NCBI RefSeq assembly: GCF_029227915.1
Contig: NC_079888.1
Location: 372,001-436,000 of the forward strand
DNA: 64,000 nucleotides
Source of the DNA: Hydractinia symbiolongicarpus
Taxonomy: Eukaryota > Cnidaria > Hydrozoa > Anthoathecata > Hydractiniidae
Direction: 5' to 3'
Shown: positions 13,211 through 25,020 of the stretch, in pieces
How positions within the stretch are numbered: the first letter of the stretch is position 1
Layout: every line of letters begins with the position of its first letter
The notes under the pieces: generated by a model
Seen by the model: the letters and a program-made list of their open reading frames with translations, nothing else
Told to the model about the DNA's origin: nothing
The model's database searches: none
Position numbers and translations under genes: made by a program

Positions 13211-14206
13211 ATGAAATGTAGTTTTTGAAACTGTCTCTGTTTCTTCAGCGCGAACTAACGGCTAGGATTGGTCCCACAGTAAAAAAATACTCATTTATCG
13301 AAATTTTTAAATAAAGCGCTACCACAGGTTCCAGTGTAATACCTGAGTTCCGGCAATCATGTCGAGTTAAAAAGAATGTTATTTCTTGAAGTTCAATTGG
13401 CTCATTTATCACATTTATAAGGTCACAGTCCAGAAACAGTTCAATTAATTCCCACAGTCAATCGTTTCACTTTTAAAAGCGAGACAACTTAGCAAGATCG
13501 GAACAAATCGCTAAATACATGATGGTACGAATACGTGACGCAATCGTTGTCACTCAAACGGATTGACACCGTTAGAAAGTCAATGAAATGTAGTTTTTGA
13601 AACTGTCTCTGTTTCTTCAGCGCCAACTAACGGCTAAGATTGGTCCCACAGTAAAAAATTACTTATTTATCGAAATTTTTTAATAAAGCGCTACCACAGG
13701 GTCCAGTATAATTGTTGAGTTCCGGCAATCATGTCGAGTTAAAAAGAATGTTATTTCTTGGAGTCCAATTGGCTCATTTATCACATTTATAAGGTCACAG
13801 TCCAGAATCAGTTCAATTAAGTCCCACAGTCAATTGTTTCACTTTTAAAAGCGATACAACTTAGTAAGATCGGAAAAAATCGCTTAATACATGTTGGTAC
13901 GAACATGTGAAGCAACCGTTGTAACTCAAACGGATTGACACTGTTAGAAAGTCAGTGAAAGTTTGTTTTCGAAACTGTCTCTATTTCTTCAGCGTGAACT
14001 AACGGATAGGATTGGTCCCACAGTAAAAAATGACTTATTTATCTAAATTTTTAAATGAAGCGCTACCACAGGGTCCAGTGTAATCGTTGAGTTCCGGCAA
14101 TCACGTCGAGTTAAAAAGAATGTTATTTCTTTGAGTCCAATTGGCTCATTTATCACATATATAAGGTCACAGTCCAGAATCAGTTCAATTAAGTCCCACA
14201 GTCAAT
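13211..14206. repeat. Ordinary satellite monomers
   Basis: About 2.7 monomers of the CGAGTTAAAAAG type with no close tandem partner that I could place. They end at the breakpoint near 14207. Confidence 0.7.
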
Positions 14207-14211
14207 TGGTA
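14203..14211. other. Breakpoint with about 60 bp missing
   Basis: GTCAATTG joins GTACGAATC directly. The stretch from TTTCAC to CATGTTG, about 59 bp in other monomers, is missing, and the phase marker interval is 312 bp (13953 to 14265). TTG is shared by both sides, so the join could have used 3-bp microhomology. The right side matches 8245 onward, so this is a junction between two array segments and not only a small deletion. Confidence 0.8.
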
Positions 14212-15042
14212 CGAATCTTTGACGCAACCGTTGTAACTCAAACGGATTGACACCGTTAGAAAGTCAATGAAATGTAGTTTTTGAAACTGTCTCTATTTCT
14301 TCAGCGCGAAGTAACGGCTAGGATTGGTCCCACAGAAAAAAATGACATATTTATCTTAATTTTTAAATAAAGCGCTTCCACAGAGCCCAGTGTAATCACT
14401 GAGTTCCGGCAATCATGTCGAGTTAAAAAGAATGCTATTTCTTGGAGTCCAATTGGCTCATTTATCACATTTATAAGATGACAGCCAGAATCAGTTCAAT
14501 TAAGTCCCACAGTCAATCGTTTCACTTTTAAAAGCGATACCACTTAGTAATATCGAAAAAAACACTTAATACATGTTGGTACGGATATGTGAAGCAACCG
14601 TTGTAACGCAAACGGATTGACACCGTTAGAAATTCAATGAAAGGTAGTTTTTGAAACTGTCTTTATTTCTTCAGCGTGAACTAACGGATAGTATTTGTCC
14701 CACAGTAAAAAATTACTTATTTATCGAAATTTTTAAATGAAGCGCTACCACAGGGTCCAGTGTAATCGCTGAGTTCCGGCAATCATGTCGAGTTAAAAAG
14801 AATGTTATTTCTTGGAGTTCAATTGGCTCATTTATATCATTTATAAGGTCACAGTCCAGAAACAGTTCAATTAATTCCCACGGTCAATCGTTTCACTTTT
14901 AAAAGCGATACAACTTAGTAAGATTGGAACAAATCGCTAAATACATGTTGGTACGAATACGTGACGCAATCGTTGTCACTCAAACGGATTGACACCGTTA
15001 GAAAGTCAATGAAATGTAGTTTTTGAAACTATCTCTGTTTCT
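14207..15042. repeat. Dispersed duplicate of 8245-9080
   Basis: The segment follows 8245-9080 at offset 5962 (CGGATTGA at 8281 and 14243; AGCCAGAA at 8521 and 14483), including CAGAAAAAAATGACAT and GTAACGCAAACGG. Its left end coincides with the 14207 breakpoint. Confidence 0.75.
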
Positions 15043-15795
15043 TCAGCGCAAACTAACGGCTAGGATTGGTCCCACAGTAAAAAATGACTTATTTATCTAA
15101 ATTTTTAAATGAAGCGCTACCACTGGGTCCAGTATAATCGTTGAGTTCCGGCAATCATGCCGAGTTAAAAAGAATGTTATTCCTTGGAGACCAAGTGGCT
15201 CATTTATCACATATAGCAGGTCACAGTCCAGAATCAGTTCAATTAAGTCCCACAGTCAATCGTTTCACTTTTAAAAGCGATACAACTTAGTAATACCGGA
15301 AGAAATCGCTAAATACATGTTGGTACGAATCTTTGACGCAACCGTTGTAACTCAAACGGATTAATACAGTTAGAAAGTCAATGAAATGTAGCTTTTGAAA
15401 CTGTCTCTATTTCTTTAGCGCCAACTAACAGCTAGGATTGGTCCCACAGTAAAAAATGACTTATCTATCTTATTTTTTAAATGAAGCGCTCCCACAGCGC
15501 CCAGTGTAATCGCTGAGTTCCGGCAATCATGTCGAGTTAAAAAGAATGTTATTTCTTGGAGTTCAATTGGCTCATTTATCACATTTATCAGGTCACAGTC
15601 CAGAATCAGTTCAACTAAGTCCCACAGTCAATCGGTTCACCGTTAAAGGCGATACAACTTAGTAATATCGGAACAAAATCACTAAATACATGTTGGCACG
15701 AATATGTGACGCAACCGTTGTAACGCAAACGGATTGACACCGTTAAAAAGTTAATGAAATGTAGTTTATGAGACTGTCTCTATTTCTTCAGCGCG
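15043..15795. repeat. Ordinary satellite monomers
   Basis: Two monomers, one carrying the ATACCGGAAGAAATCGC variant and one the GGAACAAAATCAC variant. No tandem partner was placed. Confidence 0.65.
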
Positions 15796-15862
15796 AAGTA
15801 AGAAAGTCAATGAAATGTAGTTTTTGAAACTGTCTCTATTTCTTCAGCGCGAACTAACGGCT
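15745..15862. other. 56-bp partial internal duplication
   Basis: The GTTAATGAAATG to GCGCGAAGTA stretch is followed at once by AGAAAGTCAATG and a second pass through the same part of the monomer. The phase marker recurs after only 56 bp (15752 to 15808). The two passes differ (TTTATGAGAC against TTTTTGAAAC), so they come from different monomers and not from local slippage. Confidence 0.8.
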
Positions 15863-16963
15863 AGGATTGGTCCCACAGAAAAAAATGACATATTTATCTT
15901 CACTTTTAAATAAAGCGCTTTCACAGCGCCCAGTGTAATCACTGAGTTCCGGCAATCCTGTCGAGTTAAGAAGAATGTTATTTCTTGGAGTCCAATTGGC
16001 TCATTTATCACATTTATAAGGTCACAGTCCAGAATCAGTTCAATTAAGTCCCACAGTCAATTGTTTCACTTTTAAAAGCGATACAACTTAGTAAGATCGG
16101 AAAAATCGCTAAATACATGTTGCTACGAATATGTGAAGCAACCGTTGTAACTCGAACAGATTGACACAGTTAGAAAGTCAATGAAAGGTTGTTTTCGAAA
16201 CTGTCTCTATTTCTTCAGCGTGAACTAACGGATAGGATTGGTCCCACACTAAAAAATGACTTATTTATCAAAATTTTTAAATGAAGCGCTACCACAGAGT
16301 CCTGTGCCATCGTTGAGTTCCGGCAATCATGTCCAGTTAAAAAGAATGTTATTTCTTTGAGTTCAATTGGCTCATTTATCACATATATAAGGTCACAGTC
16401 CAGAATCAGTTCAATTTAGTCCCACAGTCAATCGTTTCACTTTTAAAAGCGACACAACTTAGTAATACCGGAGGAAATAGCTAAATACATGTTGGTACGA
16501 ATCTTTGACGCAACCGTTGTAACTCAAACGGATTGACACCGTTAGAAAGTCAATGAAATGTAGTTTTTTAAAATGTCTCTATTTCTTCAGCGCGAACTAA
16601 CGGCTAGGATTGGTCCCACAGAAAAAAATGACATATTTATCTTAATTTTTAAATAAAGCGCTTCTACAGCGCCCAGTGTAATCACTGAGTTCCGGCAATC
16701 CTGTCGAGTTAAGAAGAATGTTATTTCTTGGAGTCCAATTGGCTCATTTATCACATTTATAAGGTCACAGTCCAGAATCAGTTCAATTAAGTCCCACAGT
16801 CAATTGTTTCACTTTTAAAAGCGATACAACTTAGTAAGATCGGAAAAATCGCTAAATACATCTTGGTACGAATATGTGAAGCAACCGTTGTAACTCAAAC
16901 GGATTGACACCGTTAGAAAGTCAATGAAATGTAGTTTTTGAAAATGTCTCTATTTCTTCAGCG

Positions 16964-17172
16964 TGAACTAACGGATAGGATTGGTCCCACAGTAAAAAAT
17001 TGGCTTATTTATCTAAATTTTTAAATGAAGCGCTACCACAGGGTCCAGTGTAATCGTTGAGTTCCGGCAATCATGTCGAGTTAAAAAGAATGTTATTTCT
17101 TGGAGTCCAATTGGCTCATTTATCACATTTATAAGGTCACAGTCCAAAATCAGTTCAATTAAGTCCCACAGT
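16964..17172. repeat. Half-monomer duplication within the monomer
   Basis: GTCCCACAGT occurs twice per monomer, here at 16984 and 17163, 179 bp apart (the other way round the circle is about 193 bp). Other anchors follow in the same order in both halves across the array: TGAACTAA or TTCAACTAA just before, TTTTAAA then AGCG(C/A)TAC(C/A)AC after, then AATCGCT, then CATGT. The main upstream difference is about 12 extra bases between TGAACTAA and GTCCC in one half. I infer that the 372-bp monomer arose from a dimer of a unit near 185 bp. Similarity outside the anchors is weak, so this needs an alignment. Confidence 0.55.
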
Positions 17173-17256
17173 CAATTGTTTCACTTTTAAAACCGATACA
17201 ACTTAATAAGATCGGAAAAATCGCTAAATATATGTTGGTACGAATATGTGAATCAA

Positions 17257-17286
17257 CCGTTGTAACTCAAACGGATTGACACCGTT
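17257..17286. promoter_or_regulatory. CCGTT/AACGG cluster, example of a per-monomer element
   Basis: CCGTT (17257-17261), AACGG (17270-17274) and CCGTT (17282-17286) are separated by 8 and 7 bases, so the middle arm could pair with either neighbour. The cluster is kept in most monomers, and a TAACGG lies about 60 bp further on in the next monomer. Read on the proper strand, CCGTTG, CCGTTA and TAACGG match the YAACGG core known for Myb-type DNA-binding domains. Whether any protein binds is inference; no transcription signal is visible. Confidence 0.3.
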
Positions 17287-17400
17287 GGAAAGTCAATGAA
17301 ATGTAGTTTTTGAAAATGTCTCTATTTCTTCAGCGTGAACTAGCGGATAGGATTGGTCCCACAGTAAAAAATGGCTTATTTATCTAAATTTTTAAATGAA

Positions 17401-19366
17401 GCGCTACCACCGGGTCCAGTGTAATCGCTGAGTTCCAGCAATCTTGTCAAATTAAGAAGATTGTCATTTCTTGGAGACCAAGTGGCTCATTTATCACATA
17501 TAGCAGGTCACAGTCCAGAATCAGTTCAATTAAGTCCCACAGTCAATCGTTTCACTTTTAAAAGCGATACAACTTAGTAATACCGGAAAAAATCGCTAAA
17601 TACATGTTGGTAAGAATCTTTGACGCAACCGTTGTAACTCAAACGGATTGACACCGTTAGAAAGTCAATGAAATGTAGTTTTTGAAACTGTCTCTATTTC
17701 TTCAGCGCGAACTAACGGCTAGGATTGGTCCCACAGAAAAAAATGACATATTTATCTTAATTTTTAAATGAAGCGCTTCCACAGCGCCCAGTGTAATCAC
17801 TGAGTTCCGGCAATCCTGTCGAGTTAAGAAGAATGTTATTTCTTGGAGTCCAATTGGCTCATTTATCACATTTATCAGGTCACAGTCCAGAATCATTTCA
17901 ACTAAGTCTCACAGTCAATCGTTTCACTTTTAAAAGCAATACAACTTAGTAATATCGGAAAAAAACGCTAAATACATGTTGGTACGAATATGTGAAGCAA
18001 CCGTTGTAACTCAGACGGATTGACACAGTTAGAAAGTCAATGAAAGGTTGTTTTCGAAACTGTCTCTATTTCTTCAGCGTGAACTAACGGCTAGGATAGG
18101 TCCCACAGTAAAAAATGACTTATTTATCTAAAGTTTTAAATGAAGCGCTACCGCAGGGTCCAGTGTAATCGCTGAATTCCAGCAATCTTGTCAAATTAAC
18201 AAGATTGTCATTCCTTGGAGTCCAATTATCTCATTTATCACCTTTATCAGGTCACAGTCCAAAATCAGTTCAACTAAGTCCCACAGTCAATCGGTTCACC
18301 GTTAAAAGCAATACAACTTAGTAATATCGGAACAAAATCAATACACACATGTTGGTACAAATATGTGACGCAACAGTTGTAACTCAAACGGATTGACACC
18401 GTTAAAAAGTCAATGAAATGTAGTTTATGAAACTGTCTCTATTTCTTCAGCGCGAAGTAACGGCTAGGATTGGTTCCACAGTAAGAAATGCCTATTTATC
18501 TTAATTTTTATATAAAGCGCTACCACAGCGCCCAGTGTAATCGCTGAGTTCCGGCAATCATGTCGAGTTAAAAAGAATGTTATTTTTGGAGTTCAATTGG
18601 CTCATTTATCGCATTTATAAGGTCAAAGTCCAGAAACAGTTCAATTAATTCCCACAGTTAATCGTTTCACTTTTAAAAGCGATACAACTTCGTAAGATCG
18701 GAACAAATCGCTAAATACATGTTGGTACGAATACGTGACGCAATCGTTGTAACTCAAACGGATTGACACCGTTAAAAAGTCAATGAAATGTAGTTTTTGA
18801 AACTGTCTCTATTTCTTCAGCACGAACTAACGGCTAGGATTGGTACCACAGTAAAAAATGACTTACTTATGTAAAGTTTTAAATGAAGCGCTACCGCAGG
18901 GTCCAGTGTAATCGCTGAGTTCCAGCAATCTTGTCAAATTAAGAAGATTGTCATTCCTTGGAGACCAAGTGGCTCATTTATCACATATAGCAGGTCACAG
19001 TCCAGAATCAGTTCAATTAAGTCCCACAGTCAATCGTTTCACTTTTAAAACCGATACAATATAGTAATACCGGAAAAAATCGCTAAATACATGTTGGTAC
19101 GAATCTTTGACGCAACCGTTGTAACTCAAACGAATTGACACCGTTAGAAAGTCAATGAAATGTAGTTTTTGAAACTGTCTCTATTTCTTCAGCGCGAACT
19201 AACGGCTAGGATTGGTCCCACAGAAAAAAATGACATATTTATCTTAATTTTTAAATAAAGCGCTTCCACAGCGCCCAGTGTAATCACTGAGTTCCGGCAA
19301 TCCTGTCGAGTTAAGAAGAATGTTATTTCTTGGAGTCCAATTGGCTCATTTATCACATTTATAAGG
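17401..19366. repeat. 1487-bp tetramer HOR, partial second copy
   Basis: ATCTTGTCAA at 17441 and 18928, and CAGAAAAAAATGAC at about 17734 and 19221, share offset 1487. The match covers about 17400-17870. Between them, 17891-18140 matches 19749-20000 at offset 1858 instead, so duplications overlap. Confidence 0.72.
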
Positions 19367-21095
19367 TCACAGTCCAGAATCAGTTCAATTAAGTCCCACA
19401 GTCAATTGTTTCACTTTTAAAAGCGATACAACTTAGTAAGATCGGAAAAATCGCTAAATACATGTTGGTACGAATATGTGAAGCAACCGTTGTAACTCAA
19501 ACGGATTGACACCGTTAGAAAGTCAATGAAATGTAGTTTTTGAAAATGTCTCTATTTCTTCAGCGTGAACTAACGGATAGGATTGGTCCCACAGTAAAAA
19601 ATGGCTTATTTATCTAAATTTTTAAATGAAGCGCTACCACAGGGTCCAGTGTAATCGTTTAGTTCCGGCAATCATGTCGAGTTAAAAAGAATGTTATTTC
19701 TTGGAGTTCAATTGGCTCATTTATCACATTTATCAGGTCACAGTCCAGAATCATTTCAACTAAGTCTCACAGTCAATCGTTTCACTTTTAAAAGTGATAC
19801 AACTTAGTAATATCGGAAAAAAACGCTAAATACATGTTGGTACGAATATGTGAAGCAACCGTTGTAACTCAGACGGATTGACACAGTTAGAAAGTCAATG
19901 AAAGGTTGTTTTCGAAACTGTCTCTATTTCTTCAGCGTGAACTAACGGCTAGGATAGGTCCCACAGTAAAAAATGACTTATTTATCTAAAGTTTTAAATG
20001 AAGCGCTACCGCAGGGTCCAGTGTAATCGCTGAGTTCCGGCAATCCTGTCGAGTTAAGAAGAATGTTATTTCTTGGAGTCCAATTGGCTCATTTATCACA
20101 TTTATAAGGTCACAGTCCAGAATCAGTTCAATTAAGTCCCACAGTCAATTGTTTCACTTTTAAAAGCGATGCAACTTAGTAAGATCGGAAAAATCGCTAA
20201 ATAGATGTTGGTACGAATATGTGAAGCAACCGTTGTAACTCAAACGGATTGACACCGTTAGAAAGTCAATGAAATGTAGTTTTTGAAAATGTCTCTATTT
20301 CTTCAGCGTGAACTTACGGATAGGATTGGTCCCACAGTAAAAAATGGCTTATTTATCTAAATTTTTAAATGAAGCGCTACCACAGGGTCCAGTGTAATCG
20401 TTCAGTTCCGGCAATCATGTCGAGTTAAAAAGAATGTTATTTCTTGGAGTTTAATTGGCTCATTTATCACATTTATCTGGTCACAGTCCAGAATCATTTC
20501 AACTAAGTCTCACAGTCAATCGTTTCACTTTTAAAAGTGATACAACTTAGTAATATCGGAAAAAAACGCTAAATACATGTTGGTACGAATATGTGAAGCA
20601 ACCGTTGTAACTCAGACGGATTGACACAGTTAGAAAGTCAATGAAAGGTTGTTTTCGAAACTGTCTCTATTTCTTCAGCGTGAACTAACGGCTAGGATAG
20701 GTCCCACAGTAAAAAATGACTTATTTATCTAAAGTTTTAAATGAAGCGCTACCGCAGGGTCCAGTGTAATCGCTGAGTTCCGGCAATCCTGTCGAGTTAA
20801 GAAGAATGTTATTTCTTGGAGTCCAATTGGCTCATTTATCACATTTATAAGGTCACAGTCCAGAATCAGTTCAATTAAGTCCCACAGTCAATTGTTTCAC
20901 TTTTAAAAGCGATACAACTTAGTAAGATCGAAAAAATCGCTAAATACATGTTGGTACGAATATGTGAAGCAACCGTTGTAACTCAAACGGATTGACACCG
21001 TTAGAAAGTCAATGAAATGTAGTTTTTGAAAATGTCTCTATTTCTTCAGCGTGAACTAACGGGTAGGATTGGTCCCACAGTAAAAAAGGCTTTAT
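19300..21095. repeat. 743-bp dimer HOR, about 2.4 copies
   Basis: AATCATTTCAAC at 19749 and 20492, and the private TCAGACGGATTG at about 19868 and 20611, are 743 bp apart. One monomer of the pair carries AGGATAGGTCCC and GGTTGTTTTCG; the other carries GAAAATGTCTC with ATGGCTTATTT. The same dimer type returns near 30.2, 31.0 and 41.0 kb. Confidence 0.8.
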
Positions 21096-24000
21096 TATCT
21101 AAATTTTTAAATGAAGCGCTACCGCAGGGTCCAGTGTAATCGCTGAGTTCCGGCAATCCTGTCGAGTTAAGAAGAATGTTATTCCTTGGAGACCAAGTGA
21201 CTCATTTATCACACATAGCAGGTCACAGTCCTGAATCAGTTCAATTAAGTCCCACAGTCAATCGTTTCACTTTTAAAAGCGATACAACTTAGTAATACCG
21301 GAAAAAATCGCTAAATACATGTTGGTACGAATCTTTGACGCAGCCGTTGTAACTCAAACGGATTGACACCGTTAGAAAGTCAATGAAATGTAGTTTTTGA
21401 AACTGTCTCTATTTCTTCAGGGCGACTTAACGGCTAGGATTGGTACCACAGTAAAAAATGACTTATTTATCTAAAGTTTTAAATGAAGCGCTACCACAGC
21501 GCCCAGTGTAACCGCTGAGTCCCAGCAATCATGTCAAATTAAGAAGAATGTCATTCCTTGGAGTCCAATTGGCTCAATTATCACCTTTATCAGGTCACAG
21601 TCCAGAATCAGTTCAACTAAGTCCCGCAGTCAATCTTTTCACTTTTAAAAGCGATACGACTTAGTATTATCGGAACAAAATCAATACACACATGTTGGTA
21701 CAAATATGTGAAGCAACAGTTGGAAGTCAAACGGATTGACTCCGTTAGAAAGTCAATGAAAGGTAGTTTATGAAACTGTCTCTATTTCTTCAGCACGAAC
21801 TAACGGCTAGGATTGGTACGACAGTAAAAAATGACTTAGTTATGTAAAGTTTTAAATGAAGCGCTACCGCAGGGTCCAGTGTAATCGCTGAGTTCCAGCA
21901 ATCTTGTCAAATTAAGAAGATTGTCATTCCTTGGAGACCAATTGGCTCATTTATCACATATATAAGGTCACAGTCCAGAATCAGTTCAATTAAGTCCCAC
22001 AGTCAATCGTTTCACTTTTAAAAGCGATACAACTTAGTAATACCGGAAGAAATAGCTAAATACATGTTGGTACGAATCTTTGACGCAACCGTTGTAACTC
22101 AAACGGATTGACACCGTTAGAAAGTCAATGAAAGGTAGTTTTTGAAACTGTCTCTATTTCTTCAGCGTGAACTAACGGATAGGATTGGTCCCACAGTAAA
22201 AAATGACTAATTTAGCGAAATTTTTAAATGAAGCGCTACCACAGGGTCCAGTGTAATCGCTGAGTTCCGGCAATCATGTCAAGTTAAAAAGAATGTTTTT
22301 TTTGGAGTTCAATTGGCTCATTTATCGCATTTATAAGGTCAAAGTCCAGAAACAGTTCAATTAATTCCCACAGGTAATCGTTTCACTTTTAAAAGCGATA
22401 CAACTTCGTAAGATCGGAACAAATCGCTAAATACATGTTGGTACGAATACGTGACGATATCGTTGTAACTCAAACGGATTGACACCGTTAGAAAGTCAAT
22501 GAAAGGTAGTTTTTGAAACTGTCTCTATTTCTTCAGCGTGAACTAACGGATAGGATTGGTCCCACAGTAAAAAATGACTTATTTAGCGAAATTTTTAAAT
22601 GAAGCGCTACCACAGGGTCCAGTGTAATCGCTGAGTTCCGGTAATCATGTCGAGTTAAAAAAGAATGTTATTTTTGGAGTTCAATTGGCTCATTTATCGC
22701 ATTTATAAGGTCAAAGTCCAGAAACAGTTCAATTAATTCCCACAGTTAATCGTTTCACTTTTAAAAGCGATACAACTTCGTAAGATCGGAACAAATCGCT
22801 AAATACATGTTGGTACGAATACGTGACGCAATCGTTGTATCTCAAACGGATTGACACCGTTAAAAAGTCAATGAAATGTAGTTTTTGAAACTGTCTCTAA
22901 TTCTTCAGCACGAACGAACGGCTAGGATAGGTCCCACAGTAAAAAATGACTTATTTATCTAAAGTTTTAAATGAAGCGCTACCGCAGGGTCCAGTGTAAT
23001 CGCTGAGTTCCGGCAATCCTGTCGAGTTAAGAAGAATGTTATTTCTTGGAGTCCAATTGGCTCATTTATCACATTTATAAGGTCACAGTCCAGAATCAGT
23101 TCAATTAAGTCCCACAGTCAATTGTTTCACTTTTAAAAGCGATACAACTTAGTAAGATCGAAAAAATCGCTAAATACATGTTGGTACGAATATGTGAAGC
23201 AACCGTTGTAACTCAAACGGATTGACACCGTTAGAAAGTCAATGAAATGTAGTTTTTGAAAATGTCTCTATTTCTTCAGCGTGAACTAACGGATAGGATT
23301 GGTCCCATAGTAAAAAATGGCTTATTTATCTAAATTTTTAAATGAAGCGCTACCACAGGGTCCAGTGTAATCGTTGAGTTCCGGCAATCATGTCGAGTTA
23401 AAAAGAATGTTATTTCTTGGAGTCCAATTGGCTCATTTATCACATTTATAAGGTCACAGTCTAAAATCAGTTTAATTAAGTCCCACAGTCAATTGTTTCA
23501 CTTTTAAAACCGATACAACTTAGTAAGATCGGAAAAATCGCTAAATACATGTTGGTACGAACATGTGAAGCAACCGTTGTAACTCAAACGGATTGACACC
23601 GTTAGAAAGTCAATGAAATGTAGTTTTTGAAAATGTCTCTATTTCTTCAGCGTGAACTAACGGATAGGATTGGTCCCACAGTAAAAAATGGCTTATTTAT
23701 CTAATTTTTTAAATGAAGCGCTACCACAGGGTCCAGTGTAATCGCTGAGTTCCAGCAATCTTGTCAAATTAAGAAGATTGTCATTCCTTGGAGACCAAGT
23801 GACTCATTTATCACACATAGCAGGTCACAGTCCTGAATCAGTTCAATTAAGTCCCACAGTCAATCGTTTCACTTTTAAAAGCGATACAACTTAGTAATAC
23901 CGGAAAAAATCGCTAAATACATGTTGGTACGAATCTTTGACGCAACCGTTGTAACTCAAACGGATTGACACCGTTAGAAAGTCAATGAAATGTAGTTTTT

Positions 24001-25020
24001 GAAACTGTCTCTATTTCTTCAGGGCGACTTAACGGCTAGGATTGGTACCACAGTAAAAATGACTTATTTATCTAAAGTTTTAAATGAAGCGCTACCACAG
24101 CGCCCAGTGTAACCGCTGAGTCCCAGCAATCATGTCAAATTAAGAAGAATGTCATTCCTTGGAGTCCAATTGGCTCAATTATCACCTTTATCAGGTCACA
24201 GTCCAGAATCAGTTCAACTAAGTCCCGCAGTCAATCTTTTCACTTTTAAAAGCGATACGACTTAGTAATATCGGAACAAAATCAATACACACATGTTGGT
24301 ACAAATATGTGAAGCAACCGTTGGAAGTCAAACGGATTGACTCCGTTAGAAAGTCAATGAAAGGTAGTTTTTGAAACTGTCTCTATTTCTTCAGCGTGAA
24401 CTAACGGATAGTTTTGGTCCCACAGTAAAAAATGACTTATTTAGCGAAATTTTTAAATGAAGCGCTACCACAGGGTCCAGTGTAATCGCTGAGTTCCGGC
24501 AATCATGTCAAGTTAAAAAGAATGTTATTTTTGGAGTTCAAGTGGCTCATTTATCGCATTTATAAGGTCAAAGTCCAGAAACAGTTCAATTAATTCCCAC
24601 AGGTAATCGTTTCACTTTTAAAAGCGATACAACTTCGTAAGATCGGAACAAATCGCTAAATACATGTTGGTACGAATACGTGACGATATCGTTGTAACTC
24701 AAACGGATTGACACCGTTAGAAAGTCAATGAAAGGTAGTTTTTGAAACTGTCTCTATTTCTTCAGCGTGAACTAACGGATAGGATTGGTCCCACAGTAAA
24801 AAATGACTTATTTAGCGAAATTTTTAAATGAAGCGCTACCACAGGGTCCAGTGTAATCGCTGAGTTCCGGCAATCATGTCGAGTTTAAAAGAATGTTATT
24901 TTTGGAGTTCAATTGGCTCATTTATCGCATTTATAAGGTCAAAGTCCAGAAACAGTTCAATTAATTCCCACAGTTAATCGTTTCACTTTTAAAAGCGATA
25001 CAACTTCGTAAGATCGGAAC
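20900..25020. repeat. Hexamer HOR near 2230 bp with monomer gain and loss
   Basis: GATCGAAAAAATCGC lies near 20926 and 23156 (offset 2230) and CAGGTAATCG at 22371 and 24600 (offset 2229), but GGCGACTTAA-type sequence at 21421 and 24023 is offset 2602. So between these marks one copy has gained a monomer and then lost one. The extra monomer in the left copy lies about 21780-22150 and starts with CAGCACGAAC; the extra one in the right copy lies about 23340-23710. Confidence 0.75.

Larger units (their letters stand above)
16920..17291. repeat. Representative satellite monomer (372 bp)
   Basis: A complete monomer shown as a guide to all others. It starts at the GTCAATG marker. TGAACTAA lies at 16964-16971, TAACGG at 16969-16974, the first GTCCCACAGT at 16984-16993, AGCGCTACCAC at 17029-17039, CATGT at 17072-17076, the second GTCCCACAGT at 17163-17172, and CCGTT, AACGG, CCGTT at 17257, 17270 and 17282. 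A hand count of the 360 bases 16801-17160 gives 127 G or C, about 35%. Monomer variants differ in recurrent blocks: CGAGTTAAAAAG against CAAATTAAGAAG after CAATCATGT, CAGTAAAAAATGAC against CAGAAAAAAATGAC, and TCAGCGTGAAC against TCAGCGCGAAC. Confidence 0.93.
15809..17400. repeat. 743-bp dimer-related monomers
   Basis: The variant CAGAAAAAAATGACAT at 15876 and 16619 lies 743 bp apart and the following monomer matches too. The last two monomers, about 16900-17400, are very alike (both with GAAAATGTCTC and TGGCTTATTT). Confidence 0.7.
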
